Shown piece after piece: positions 10,796 to 22,506 of a DNA stretch of 64,000 nt. The DNA is from Zopfochytrium polystomum (Eukaryota; Chytridiomycota; Chytridiomycetes; Chytridiales; Chytridiaceae): positions 1 through 64,000 of the forward strand of contig JAIVFJ010000091.1 of NCBI GenBank assembly GCA_025765615.1, written 5' to 3'. Under the pieces are notes generated by a model that was not told where the DNA came from, ran no database searches, and saw only the letters and a program-made list of their open reading frames with translations. Positions within the stretch are counted from its first letter, which is position 1. The number at the start of each line of letters is the position of its first letter. Position numbers and translations under genes: made by a program.

Positions 10796-11741
10796 GCTGG
10801 TCTAGATCCTCCAAAGAAAGCTCTTTCTCAATCCTCAAGATGCGGTTCGCGCCAGGAGCGATCGCGGCTCGTACTGGCTTGCCCTTCGGTCCTGCGGCAG
10901 CGAGGGTGTGCGGGTAGCACCGGCCGGGGGGACGGGGTCTGGTGGCGGTCGGGTATCAAAAACTAGTTTGGGCCTGAAAAGGGAAATCTCTTGGCCTGCA
11001 TTGGGTGCATGGGCGTGCTGACGGCATCGCGGCGATTGAGTGGTCAGCGCACACCACCAATCGCAAGACCACCAAACCCAAAGCACACTCGATCACCGTT
11101 ACTTCACTTCACCCACCTGGCTGGGATCGTCGACACTGTGTTGCCGCGGGGCTACTTTTTTCCCGCACTCGGCCGCCTGCCCAAGCAAACGGGGCTGTCT
11201 TGCTCGCTCTCACGCTTTGATTTTCAAAATCATCTCCGTGCAGCGACGCTGGCAGCCGCTCAGTGTGAATCTTTGCTCTCCAAGAGTGTTGCTCCTGGCT
11301 AAAATGTCTCCAACAGTGCTTGCAACGGCGGCGGGGTTTATAACGGGCCGCGCTTGCGGCAAGGGACAACTCTGCCTTGTTGCAGCATGCGTTGATTGCT
11401 TCTCTGATTGCTTCTCTGATATTCTCAAAGGTCATGAACTGTTGCCTTACCCACTGTTTCCCGTTCTCAAATGCCCCAAGATTCGTGTGAGCTACCTATC
11501 ATGATTGCATTTAATGGCGGAACATGACAAAAAAAGCTTCTCCTTCGGGGATCGTATCAGGCTGGAACAGTTTTCGTAGTATCAGAAGGATAGCGTCGCC
11601 TACCGCGCACGCGCCCACGGCACCAGATCGTTGGTGGTAACTTTGACACTCGTTGCGTCGTGCCTCAGCGCAAGCGCTTAGTGGCGCAGTTTCTCTCACA
11701 CGCAAACGAAAGCAAGCCCGACAAGACTTGGCCCGACGGCG

Positions 11742-13127
11742 ATGGCGCACCCGCGGCTGGTAAGACGACGGCGTTTGAGTTGTCTGACGATCTGCTCCAC
11801 TAAAAGCTCCCCCTGTCGCCGATCTTTCGACTGTTCAGGCTGACGACGCGTTTGACGCAATGGAGTTCCACGATAGTTTGCTACGAGGACTGATTGACTC
11901 TGGGTGGGTGGGCGGGCGATCCCTGCGGCTTACTGACCGCATTATTCTTCTTTGCCCAGCTTCAAACATCCAACCTTGCTCCAGCGGCGAGCGATTCCCG
12001 CCGCTACCAGCCAACGCCGCAACTTGATCATCATGGCCCAGTCCAGCGAGGGCAAAACCACCATGCTCGCGATCGCCGCGCTCCAAAAGATCCGCCCCGC
12101 TCTGAAACAACCGCAGGCCATCGTACTCGTCCCAACTACCGAGCACGCCCTGGCCTTCAAAAGCATCGTAGCCAGCATCGGCAAGAGAACCCGCGTCTCC
12201 TGCCACGCCTGCCTCGGCGACCTTCGCCACGACGTCCCGGTCGCCGCCGCCGGCCCACACCTCGTCGTCGGTACTCCGGCCCTGGTCCTCACCCTCATCA
12301 CAAGCGGCCGCCTCCCCACGTCCGCGATCGCAACGCTCGCCCTCGACGACGCAGACCGGACCGCCCTGCGCGGGCTCGCGGATCCCGTCCACGAAATCTT
12401 CCTCCGCCTCCCGCGCCACACCACCGTGCTCCTCACCTCATCTTCCCTCCCCGCCGACCTCCAACTCCTCGCCGCCCGCACCGCGCACAATCCCATCCAC
12501 GTCCAATCCGACGACCAACTCACCCTTGCGAGCAACAAGCAGTTCTACGTCGACATCGATCGGCCGGAATGGAAGCTCGACACGCTCCTGGACGTTTTCG
12601 ACGTCGTCCAGACGGCCTTCGCGATCACCTACTGCAACGACCCGGCCACCGCGTCGCACGTCGCCGCCCACCTCCAGGAAAAGGGCTTCCCCTCCGCCGC
12701 AATCATCCTCGACGACCTCTCCCCGCTCGCCCGCGCCAGCGCCCTGCGCGACTGCCGCTCCGGCGTCCTGCGCTTCCCCGTCGTCTGCGAGAACGTCGGC
12801 GTTCCTCTGTTCGTCGACTTCGGATGCGTGTATTTCATCGTGCAGTACGACTTTCCGCGCGACCCCAAGACGTACCTCCGGCGGGTCGGGAGGCGCGGCG
12901 TGTTTGGCAGGGGGGTCGCGGCGGTCAGTTTTGTGGCGGGTGAGGAGGATATGCGGACTTTGAGGGAAGTGGAGACGATGTATGGTACCGAGGTACGGAG
13001 TAATCCACTGTCTGCGCGAGGCTAACCTTTTTTTTTTTTTTTTTTTTTTTTGTTCTATTTTTTTTGTGGTGTCGCTAATTCCAACCAGATTCTCGAGGCG
13101 CCGATGAACCTTGGAGATTTGATCTAA
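11742..13127 (+). CDS. Divergent eIF4A-like DEAD-box paralogue, four exons, motifs degraded
   Basis: Exons 11742-11759, 11839-11903, 11960-12992 and 13089-13127 join in phase (all GT-AG) to 384 aa, about the length of eIF4A. The order of conserved regions is that of eIF4A: Q-motif ('SGFKHPTLLQRRAI', Gln36), Walker A region ('AQSSEGKTT', 54-62, normally AQSGTGKT), PTTEHA (86-91, normally PTRELA), VVGTPALV (normally TPGR), DDAD (157-160, normally DEAD), SSS (188-190, normally SAT), 'KQFYVDID', 'VGRRGVFGRG' (normally HRIGRGGRFGRKG) and a short tail on exon 4. Motif V (ARGID) is gone. eIF4A unwinds mRNA leaders during initiation. Here the frame and fold are kept, but loss of the DEAD glutamate, SAT and the motif VI histidine predicts no ATP-driven helicase activity. 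The 6-codon first exon is the least certain part. A T25 run lies in the last intron. Confidence 0.75.
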
Positions 13128-13129
13128 AG

Positions 13130-14018
13130 TAGCCAGACTCAGAGTGACTCCAGCAATGCCAATGTAACTACTTTGTGGTGGGAGCTATGAGTATTTGTCA
13201 CGCACATGAGCGTCTCCCCTGCATTCTGGCCTTCGGCCCGTACTAGAAGAAGGAACGAGAAGCAGAGCGGGTGCAACAGTGGCTCATGTCCTCAGACAAG
13301 AGAGAGAGAAGAACAAGGGGTAGACCAAAATGAAGCGACGGTGGCGACAGTGGGCCTCAGCCAAGAACAGCGGCCTGAAGGGCTGCTCGGGGCAAATGCC
13401 TGGCGCCGCCCAGCATCCGAAACGTGGCCGTTTGAAGTGAGCTGGAAAAGAAACACGGCTGAGATATGAATGCAGCAAAAAACTTGGAAAATTTAAAAAC
13501 CCCAGATAATCTGGATCGACGAGCAAGAACGGGAGTCGAGGATGCTCTAGAACTTCAACAGGTGCTCAACACGGTGCCCCAGGGAAGCCACCACGCTAAA
13601 GTGGGTTGGGCAGGGCACATATTCAGTGACGAAGAGAATGTCTCGCCCTTGCAACATCGTCAGTGCAACGAGGACGAAATGTGTAGTTAGAATGGAGCCG
13701 CGGTGGCGATAAACTTCTGTTTCAATATGTTGACTTCTGCGAGAAGTTCGGTCCACTTGCTTAAAACGAGAAATTCAAAACTATTAGCCCATTTCCGATT
13801 TTCATATTTGGTTTTTAAAGCAACTTCAGAGGCATTGATAAAAGTTTGGGCTGTTGCGAATGAAATTGGCGAGCTAGACGCGGGCTCTGTCTGATCATAA
13901 GTGCTTTGAATCAATGAGCTGCGAATTTGCACATTCGCAAACACCAGAAATATGGCTTGCTCTTGTTCAGTTTGAATCGGAACCATTTGAAATTTTGAAG
14001 GCACTTGCTCCCGCTTGG
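13130..14018. other. Stretch without supported gene
   Basis: AT-richer than its neighbours to the left. A 114-codon minus frame (13687-14031) is open but shows no recognisable domain and may be part of old transposon sequence next to the mariner relic. Confidence 0.4.
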
Positions 14019-14180
14019 AATCCACAGCCACACTTCATAAAGAAAAAGAGAATATTTTAGACTTCAGTGTAAAGACTGGGCTGTTGAAGAGTGGACAAAA
14101 GTTATTTGGACGGATCAGGCAACCTTTGAATCAGGATGCATTTTGCTCAAAGACGGCCAGCTCAACTCAAACAATTGTAA
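14019..14180 (+). pseudogene. Tc1/mariner transposase relic
   Basis: Plus-strand text reads 'QPHFIKKKRIF' and then, one frame over, 'KDWAVEEWTKVIWTDQATFE'. The W-T-K-V-I-W-T-D-(E/Q)-x-T-F block is the first DDE/D aspartate region of Tc1/mariner-type transposases. The expected Asp is present, but a TAG and a frame change separate the two pieces and only about 50 codons remain. Confidence 0.65.
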
Positions 14181-14447
14181 ACATTCTCGAAGCGTAGTTT
14201 GGCGGTTTTCTGAACTACATGGTTGGGGAAATGGATTGTCCCAAAGATGTGACTCACCAGTGCAGAAGGCAGTGAAAGTGGGACAATGGATGCGGAAGTG
14301 TGTGCAAGAGCAAGATTGATTTGACTTTTACAAAAAATTTGTTGAGATAAGAATGTAATCTTAACTGGGAGGTTCTCTTTTTGAATAAACCTAAGCTTAA
14401 GTTTTAACAGAAGAATATATATAAGCATTAGCAAGATCTACGATTGG

Positions 14448-14519
14448 GCCCGTGTAGCAAAGTGGTATTGCGTTTCCCTCCTAAGGAAGAGATCGTGGGT
14501 TCGATCCCCACCATGGGCT
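14448..14519 (+). tRNA. tRNA-Arg(CCT)
   Basis: Acceptor GCCCGTG/CATGGGC (one G:T), D-stem GCAA/TTGC, anticodon arm TTTCC-CTCCTAA-GGAAG giving CCT (reads AGG), T-arm GTGGG-TTCGATC-CCCAC. No intron. A near-identical copy lies on the minus strand at 20364-20435. The two flank the hAT-like region. Confidence 0.85.
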
Positions 14520-15639
14520 TCCTAGTCCAAGCTGAAACAATCCATCAATGGGATTTCTCGCCGCTCGTCGCTGAGGACAGGAAAATGACCGATAAGTAGT
14601 ATCCTTTGAATTCGCGATTGCGTGTTTTGCCAGCGCAAACCGCGGATTTCCCCAAAATTCCTTTTTTCTTTTTCTTGTTTTTGTTTGCTGTTGTTCTGAA
14701 TTGAGAAAATTTTTGAACTTCCGTCCAAATGATGGCAGAGGTTTACCAGACTTCTTCACCACTAAGGATTCAAACCGACGCCACGGGCTGGTTCTCAGGC
14801 CTGTCCCAAAACCGGCACCGACTCTCAGGCCAACTGAGGACCTTGTCCCGGGACGGCCTGAAGTCCCGAGGCCGGCCTCGGTTCCTGGACCGAGGCCACA
14901 TCGTTGCGTAGCCGTGGACGAACGCGAGCGATCGTATCCTTGTTGAAAAGCAACGACCCTCCAAAATGCTTTCAAACACCATGGTCGATCAAGCTGATAA
15001 GGAGGTGGTTGTTGCGTCAGAAGCTTATACGGCAGCAGAGTAGGTTCACGGTGGCAAAGCCACTGACCTTCGCAATCTCAAACGCGTTCTGGGCTGCTGT
15101 GATGCCCCAACTCAGAGGAAGCAGGCAAAAGCCACCAAGGAACCCTGCAAGCTCTCCTGCAGTTCCACAAGTTTGGCGCATTTCCTCCCATGTCTTGAAC
15201 TTGAACGTCGGACACAGCTCCCACACGGATGCAGACGTAAAAAAAGGATACTTGGTTATTTTTGCATCCTCGACAACCCGCCAGATTGGACACGGTGATT
15301 TTTGGGTTTGCGCTTTCCAGTTACTCCGGCTTGGTTGTCTTGTTCAAATCTCACATACTTCGTCATTTTGTTTCAAAGTGGGACGGGGATCGCCTTGCGT
15401 TTGTGTTTTTCACCAAGGAGGAGTTTGCGAAGGAAGGAGCGTTCGTCAACCAGGGTTGAGTGAGTTCGGTCTTGGAGTTATTTTTCTTTTGTCAACCTCA
15501 TGTCTGGAGATTGTTTACATGATACACCGAACTGGGAATTGTTGGAATTTGGGCAGACAGAATTTTGGGAGGATTTGTCTGCAGTACGGCACTTGCACTT
15601 GGTAAAGTGCAAAGTGGCCCAAGCATCCTCAAAATTTGG

Positions 15640-15830
15640 TCAAGAGTCTTTCCTCCTGGGCAGTATAAAAGGCAGTAGGGTGTGAGAGGGAAGCAGCAGT
15701 GAAGATAAGAAGAACCTCATTGAATAAAAGCCCCTCTACCCTAAAATCTTCTCCTGTCCTTCATAATCCTTGTATGCAGTCACCCTGCTACACTGCTAGT
15801 GGGTACGAATTCCCATTAGGAATTTTGGTG
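15640..15830 (+). promoter_or_regulatory. LTR-like promoter/terminator module
   Basis: A TATA-like 'gtataaaaggcag' at about 15662 is followed 60 bp later by an AATAAA signal ('gaataaaagc') and then by 'ttggtgtcggag', which loosely resembles an initiator-tRNA primer-binding site. This spacing is that of an LTR R/U5 region plus PBS, but I could not find the matching second LTR. It may be a solo or partial LTR inside the hAT relic. Confidence 0.25.
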
Positions 15831-16749
15831 TCGGAGATTATTTTTTTTCTGTTTGCAAAGTATTGTCAACAAAATTGGGATGCATGGTTGGACCAACTTG
15901 GCCGAGGGACAAGCAGATCTGCGATCATCTTGCAAAGAGTTCGAACCCGAAATCGGACACTGCTTCTGGTGCATGGCGCAGGAAAGAGATCATCCCACTC
16001 AAACAACTGCAGCAGCCATGTCGTCTTTACCCTTTGCTCCTCGAAGCTTCTACGGTCGAGGTCAGTACAAATACTCCACGCCGATTGCAGCTTGCTTCAT
16101 CCTTCCCCACAGCCACCCCAGCAAACAGAGTCCGCCCTGCCTTCAAGTTGGAACGCACCACCTGCGCCCCATCCAGAGGAGCGGGGGAACCAAAGTTGTC
16201 AGCAGACCGCTCCAGTCCCGTCCACACCAGCAGCATCTTGCAAAAGTTCCTTGAGGAATCGTGTGGGTTGTCTTCTCTGCAGTCCGCATTTCCGTCTGAT
16301 CGTTGCCTCATTCAGCAACAGCGTGTGATGCGCCACTCTCCGATTGGTCTGCAAGATCATCTTCCCCCCTCTTCAGCCAATCTGACTTTCCTGAGGAAAC
16401 CACAGAAAACCGTCAGGTTGCGATGGGAACGCCTGAGCCCATCTCCTTTCTTGCTTTGTTGGAGGCCGACCGTGCTGCAGCAGATGAGACCTCCGTTCCT
16501 CTGCATCCGAAATCGACTGACGGGGTTGATGATCTGATGAGCGTTGTTGTTGCCTCGGATTCTCAGAAAGGTCCCTTCGATTGTTTTGCCAAGACCTTTC
16601 TGGTTCATCTATTTATCCAGCTTCTCGCTCTACAGTCAAAGGGAAAGGACAAGAAACCACTCCTCGCCACCAGCTGGTGGATGCCTTCAAACGGGTACGC
16701 TCCTCTTTGGGATTGCCTTCAACCGCTGGACCTCCTAAAGCTGGATTGA

Positions 16750-19280
16750 GTTGGACGTCCGAGTCGTTGAGTTCCATTCCAGGTCCCTTGCCTCGTTCAA
16801 CATCGTCCGGCTCACTCAACCGGCCATCGGTGCTCTCAATTTCTTCGTTGGCGGAACCTTCTGTGGACCAAGCTTCCTCCGAATCTGAGAACGACGGCAA
16901 AGAGCAGAAGCAGCAATCGCTCTTTTGGGTCCACTTCACAAGCGCAAAAACGCCAAACAGCAAGCCCGTATCAAAGTGCAACAAGTGCGGGCTTGTCGTC
17001 AGCCGGTCTGGAAGTTCCACAAGCTCCATGAGCAAGCATCTTCGCCGCAAGCATCTTGACATTTACAAAAGCGTCATACCTGTTCCCGCCGCAAAGAAGG
17101 TTGTCTGACCCATGGATCGTCATGTTGAACGCTCCTCTCGGGTTGTCGAACCGTTGACAACTGATCAGATTGGTCGACTTCGGAAGCTGATGGCAGATTT
17201 GGTGGTGAAGGATGAGCTGAAGTTTGTGATTGTTCAGTCACCTGCCCTGAGGGATTTTTGGAAGAAGTCCGGCCTGGCGTCAGTGAGTTCCTCACATCTT
17301 CAACGACACTGGTAAACTACATCTCAGAGTACAGCCACAACCTTCGCGGCCTGCTCCAGGAGTCTTTCACCGCATCCAGGAACAAGATCTCGTTCACTAT
17401 GGACGGTGCCACTTGAGGCCAACACGGGGTCCTCGCCATAACTGGTAACGGTGCCTGCTCTTGCTGATTTTTTTTCCTGGTTCTGACTCTTTGCAGCTCA
17501 CTTCATCTACGACGAATGGCAGATGCAGAGTTTGCTTCTCCAGTTTGCAAAATTGCCCGGCAACCACAACGCAAAACTTTGGCCGAGTCGAAACTGTTGA
17601 CAACTTTGGCATCCTTCACTGCGTCTAAGCAATCACAGGTGACAACGCAAAAGTGAATGACAAAACATCATCTAAAGTCTTGTTCCGGACGGAGAAGGGG
17701 GAAGGCATCAAGAAACCGTCGGCCAACGCGTCAGAGAGAGGATTCCGACTCCAGCTCCAACTCTGACTCCGACTTTGATGGTGATGGAGAGCCAAAGTCA
17801 ACGCCGAAAGTCGGGGCAGGTGGGGGGAAGACAACACGGAGTTGCAGGCTGATGCTTCGCTGTAAGGATTCGGACTCTTTCTCGGGTTCCGATTCGAAAG
17901 GAAAGAAGGACCCAGATACTGTTGGAAAACGAAACGGTCCTCTCACTGTGGTCATCAAGAAGGTCTAGGCCCTTTCTTGAAAGCTGTGGCACTCCCCTCG
18001 GCTCCAGTCGTTCTATGATACTGCAGCAGCGGCAGCGGAGCAAATCACAAGGTCCAAAAAGACCAAAATTCCTCTGGACAGCCGGATCGCAATGGAACAG
18101 TGCGTTGCAGATGCTGAAGACGAATTTGGAGCTGTCGCCTGCCATTGACCACTTCCTCAACGAGCTTCCGCAGTCTGATCAGGGCATGCGAAGCTTGAGA
18201 CTGACTGCTGCAGAGATCGATCTGGCAAAAAAGATTGTCCCATTCCTGGAAGTGTTTGCTTCAGTATCGACGACCCTTGGGGCAGAGAAGTACCTGACGC
18301 TGTCGAGTGCTGTCGGAAACAATAATCACCTGTACGACCACCTCAAAGATTATGAGGAGAAAATTCTCAACAAAGATCCTTCAGTTCAGGGTTTGGAGGA
18401 ACTTCTTCCCGCCATCCAAAAGTGCAAGAAAAAGCTGAACAAGTACTACAAAATGACGGATCACTCGCCGTTGTACACATTGGCTACTGCGTTGGATCCT
18501 CAGGTCAAGAATGCATTATGGCGAAAGTGGGATCGAGAAGAGCCAAATGAGAACTATCTTGCTTAAAATACAGCTGTCATGGAGAAAGAATTCGCGCGAT
18601 ACTTGGACCAGCATCGCATAGAGATTTGTTTGGGAGAGGCATTTGCGCCCTGCTCTCCGAGTTGGATGAGAGCGAGCTGTCCTCTGCGTTGGGGGACGTG
18701 GAGAAAGAACTGGATCATTACTTTCGAGAACCTCGTATGAAGGCAGGAACATTTTTTTTTTTTATATTGTTCCCGCCCAGAAGGGCCAGCAGGAAGAGAA
18801 AGCGCCATCAATGGTGAACTGTTATAGACTACGTCCAGGTATCACCTCAGCAAACCCACCCCATGCACTACAGACTTACAGGGTCGTCAGGCATCTCCAC
18901 CGCACCACTCCTTGTGATTCAAGGCCATACTCTTTCTTGCCTTCAACAGCTGGTGTGGTGGCTTGAACCCTCGGCCCTTGAGTGACAGATACCCAGACCC
19001 CCCATGCTTTCCCAGCTAGGCTCTTGGGGGGGCTATGAACGCAGGAACAGCATCTGACGTATTGAATTACTGGAAGACGGCGGAATCCAGTGGATTCAGG
19101 ATTCTCCCTTGCATGGCGTGGGACATTCTTGGCATCCCAGCACCTTCTGTTCCTGCTGAACGAGTGTTTTAAGGTTCTCATCGTCTATGCACGTATTTGA
19201 GACAGGCCATGGCGCCAACCACTTTCAAAGACACTATGTTCGTCTGGAGCGCAATTACAGGCGCTGCAGACATTTGGTGT
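16750..19280 (+). pseudogene. hAT transposase pseudogene with BED zinc finger
   Basis: In order on the plus strand: a BED-type zinc finger (about 16920-17070, 'FWVHFTSAK' then CNKC ... HLRRKH), an N-terminal hAT segment ('LVVKDELKFVIVQSPALRDF', 17190-17265), the 'KISFTMDGAT' strand (about 17387), a long RNase H-like/insertion-domain stretch ('LAKKIVPFLEVF', 'YHLKDYEEKI'-like region, 'LATALDPQVKN', 18130-18566) and the C-terminal dimerisation domain ('VLNYWKTAESSGFRILP', 'PSVPAERVF', 19060-19175). Frameshifts and stops separate them, including a TAA right after ERVF, so no protein can be made. hAT transposases cut and paste DNA with 8-bp duplications. This copy is dead. Confidence 0.75.
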
Positions 19281-19639
19281 TGATTGTATTTTCCAACCTT
19301 TTTTACTTTTTTTTTGGATTAGCGCCTTCCTCAATACACAGTTGTCTTGTGTTGTCATTTTGTAGGAGGATGGCCACTTGTGGGGCAGTTGGCCTCGGTG
19401 CAGTCTCGAGCTGGGTCCAAGTTGGCCCGAGCCCTCAAGGCCACAGCAGCTGGTCCAAAATCTTTGGACCGGGACCGGGGATTGCCCAGACCGAGGACCG
19501 GTCTGTCAGTCTGTCTCAAGACGGGACATTCAGTTTGAATCCTTGTTCACCACACAGCCTGAGCCCTCAAAACAAACACAGTCTGACTCCACGGGCGTGG
19601 GCGAGAATCCCACTTTGACCAGTTTCTCCGACCTCAACA

Positions 19640-20350
19640 GTTGGGAGACCCCAACTGCTTCCTGGTGGACACCTTGGCAGACGTGATGGCTTGCGTCGCT
19701 TGATGACTATGATGTTCACATGTTTTGATGGGAGCATGGGGAGCTAGCAGAGCCTCAGGGAATAGGTGCTTTCCAGCAGAGCCAAGCCAGCCGTCAGGCC
19801 CAACCAACTTCATCTTCTCAATCAATCAATCAAATCCCAATCTAAGCCATCAGAGAGGCTCTTCTTGGCTGCAGGATGGGGCCAATGGCTTGAGGTAAGA
19901 TGAACAACTTATGGACATGCAGCATGTGCTGTTTAAGCGCGCTGCATGCATGCAGCCACTGCTGTGCTGGTGTTGAAGTTTCAGGCTAGAGTGGAGTGCG
20001 CAGGTTTGGGGTTGGCAAGGAGCTTGGCAAGGAGCGCCTGCCGCCAGCTGGATGAAAATTCAAAATTTGATCCAACCCAAAAAATAAAAATAAAAAATAA
20101 AAAAAATAAAAATAAAATAACAATTAAAAAAATGAAAATAAGAACTAAAACAAAACCCCCTCCCAAGGTCCAATCTGACCACCCTGGAGCACCATGATTG
20201 CCACAGCACAGCTCAAAAACCTAACCAAGAAAGCAACACCATAGAACATTCTCAAGAGTCAAGCTCGACACTGGCAAGTGGGATTTCTTGCTTTTTGGAG
20301 TGGGAGAGGGGGGGCAGGGGAAAACACTCTCTGGCACACAACAGCATGGC
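19640..20350. other. Stretch without gene; A/T-rich low complexity
   Basis: Contains an A/T-only tract (20072-20140, AAAATAAAAATAAAA type) and no recognisable coding sequence. Probably flanking or nested transposon debris. Confidence 0.4.
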
Positions 20351-20363
20351 CCCAACAGGCACA

Positions 20364-20435
20364 AGCCCATGGTGGGGATTGAACCCACGATCTCTCCCTT
20401 AGGAGGGGAACGCAATACCACTTTGCTACATGGGC
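20364..20435 (-). tRNA. tRNA-Arg(CCT), second copy
   Basis: Minus strand: acceptor GCCCATG/CATGGGC (fully paired), anticodon loop CTCCTAA in a TTCCC/GGGAG-type stem, T-arm GTGGG-TTCAATC-CCCAC. Same anticodon and nearly the same sequence as 14448-14519, in opposite orientation. Confidence 0.85.
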
Positions 20436-21079
20436 CTAGACAGCACATTGACTGTTGTGGATTTTTGCCCTTTTCAGTGCAACTTTCATCAACTTCAGCC
20501 ATCAAGTTGAGATCATCAGTGCGAAAAAAAAAATAAATAAATAAATAAAAACAAGATAAATGAATGGAAAAATATATATACAGAAAGGGCAGAGGCCCTA
20601 ACCCAAAATTTTCACCAGAAAATCTCCAAAAAAAGGCATGGATTCCTTGGCTTCCCCAGCTGAATAATGCCAAGTCCGTATCTGCTCCTTGCACAGAGAG
20701 GCATCAGGAATCAGAAAAACTGCATTTGGGGGATTGAAATTGAACCCAATTTCCTTCCCAAGTGGACATGCAATGCTTGAATCAGCTGGATATTGCCAGA
20801 GGCCAAGCATCCCCCCAGCTGTCCAGCATAAGCAAGGGCAGCACAGCTGAGGAGGATGGGCCAAGGGACCCGTCTGACCAAAACCATGCAAAGAAAAAGG
20901 GCACACAGCCAAGACAAACACTGTCCATCTGTACTATTACTTGGGCAAACGAGGCGCCAACACGCTTTGCAAATGAGTCCGTGGCGGTGCTGCTTTGGCA
21001 GAGAAAGATTTCTTGCTGTCCCCACATCTCCCAAATCTGTTTCCATCCACCCTCAGAGACAAAATTTGTTCAAAGGGAG

Positions 21080-21150
21080 TGCAACAGCCGGGAATCGGAC
21101 CCGGGTCTACCGCGTGGCAGGCGATAATTCTACCACTGAACCACTGTTGC
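21080..21150 (-). tRNA. tRNA-Gly(GCC)
   Basis: Minus strand: acceptor GCAACAG/CTGTTGC, D-arm with GGTTCAGTGGTAGAAT, anticodon loop with GCC inside a CGCCTGCCACGCG arm, T-arm CCGGG-TCCGATT-CCCGG. Intronless and fully paired. Confidence 0.85.
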
Positions 21151-21596
21151 CTGCTGGTGAGGAGACTGAGACTTGTCAAGTCTCTTTGTCAGAGGAAGAG
21201 CAGGGTTCCAAGCAAGAATGCTTCTTCTGTTGCTTGCTGCTGCATCCTTCTCGCTGTGGACAAACAAACAAAAAAAAAAAAAAAAAGAACAACAGTCATC
21301 CTTATCCGTTTGTGTGTTCGCTTGTGTTGGGTTTTTCACCAAATGCCACCATGCCACAAATGGGCGCTCACCAGCCCAATTCAATTAAGAGTTTGCTTTG
21401 TCACACTGATTAAAGTCTGGCACTTCCCACTTTGGCCGCCATAGTACTGGTCGTTTTCATAGAAAAAGGATAATGTCATTTTTGACTGCTAATTTTTTGT
21501 TGATGTTCCCTGTTTACTGCTCTACTCAGATATTTGTTTGGAGGCGGATGGCAGCTGTACTGGTGATTTTAAGAGGCGCTTACCTCAATCAACCCT

Positions 21597-22292
21597 TGTT
21601 ATGAATCACCCTCTGGAAACCTCTGGAACCTTTTTGAACCTTCCTTCATGGAACCTTGTGGAACCTTCTGGAACCTTCTTTGCTTTCCTGACTTGTCTTG
21701 TTGTCATTGGTATCGTTGATATCATTGTATTACTAATTGCTCTTTCTGGAACTTTCTTTGAGTCTTGACAAGGAAGACTCTCAAAAGGTATAAAAGGGGG
21801 ATGGTGTTTCCAATGTTAGGCGGAACTGACTGGTTTGCAGCAAGAGGCACAAGACGGACCCGAACCTATTGTGACTGTCAGTTATTGCTCTCACGATGCC
21901 CATGGAAGAGCAAGCCACCACCAATGTAGACCTGGGCGCTGGCTTGCGCTGATGACAAATACTCTGAGTATTAAGTGGAACAGAAACCTGGTGTCAACAG
22001 TTTTCCTCCTCCTCTGCCCAAGCAGACAATATAGAAGAGGTTTTTACCCTGTGCCTGTCACGCTTGCCAAGCAACTATTACAGTGTGTATATCATCATCA
22101 TGTATCAATAATTCAAAACAGAGTTTTTCTCCTTTCTCTCCAAGTTGGGGAGAAGGACCACCCACAAACACACATCTCCACTTCATTCACTCCTTCCACT
22201 CAATCACTCAGAGTAAACTGTTTACATCCAATACAAGCACCACTCCTCTCAGTTCCTTGCCTGCCTTGTCCTGTCCTGCCCTGTTCCTGACA
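21597..22292 (+). mobile_element. Solo LTR of the chromovirus family, interrupted by a nested LTR
   Basis: Starts TGTTATGAATCACC and ends CCTGTTCCTGACA, the same termini (read on the plus strand) as the LTRs at 54055 and 59007. It contains the same 'gtataaaaggggg' TATA region (about 21790) and is flanked by a direct repeat ACCCT (21592-21596 and 22293-22297). Most of the R/U5 part is displaced by the inner LTR. It records an earlier insertion of the same family followed by LTR-LTR recombination. Confidence 0.85.
21814..22226. mobile_element. Nested solo LTR of a different family
   Basis: A 413-bp insert beginning TGTTAGGCGG and ending CTGTTTACA (TG...CA ends), flanked by a perfect 5-bp duplication TCCAA (21809-21813 and 22227-22231). 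The duplication lies inside the outer LTR sequence. No internal region is present. Its sequence is unrelated to the outer LTR, so it belongs to another LTR-retrotransposon family. Orientation is not certain. Confidence 0.8.
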
Positions 22293-22506
22293 ACCCTCAA
22301 TGAGGTCAGACTTCCAAAAGGCGGTGGGCTCATGTCAGTCGTTGCTGTGGCCAGTGCAAGGCGGATTTTGTTGGCCTTGCAGGTTCCATCAACTTGACAA
22401 ACTCGAATATGCTGCAGTTCCGCTGCTCTGACATTCCTTTCACCCTTTTCTCACTCTGCACCTCATTGTCAGGGTCCCCCCTCTGAGAGTCAGTGGAACT
22501 GCGAAG

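Larger units (their letters stand above)
14730..19560. mobile_element. hAT-family DNA transposon relic
   Basis: Degraded transposase pieces (next entries) lie between two G+C-rich arms, about 14750-14905 and 19370-19560. The arms are full of short 'ggaccgagg/cctcggtcc' words and carry inverted copies of 'aaggattcaaac' (14766 and, reversed, about 19536). That is how hAT elements often look, with subterminal repeats. I could not define the short terminal inverted repeats or an 8-bp target duplication, so the borders are approximate. Confidence 0.45.

Noticed and set aside
20221..20694. 157-codon minus ORF
   Set aside because: It spans the tRNA-Arg gene at 20364-20435 and A-rich sequence; no domain.
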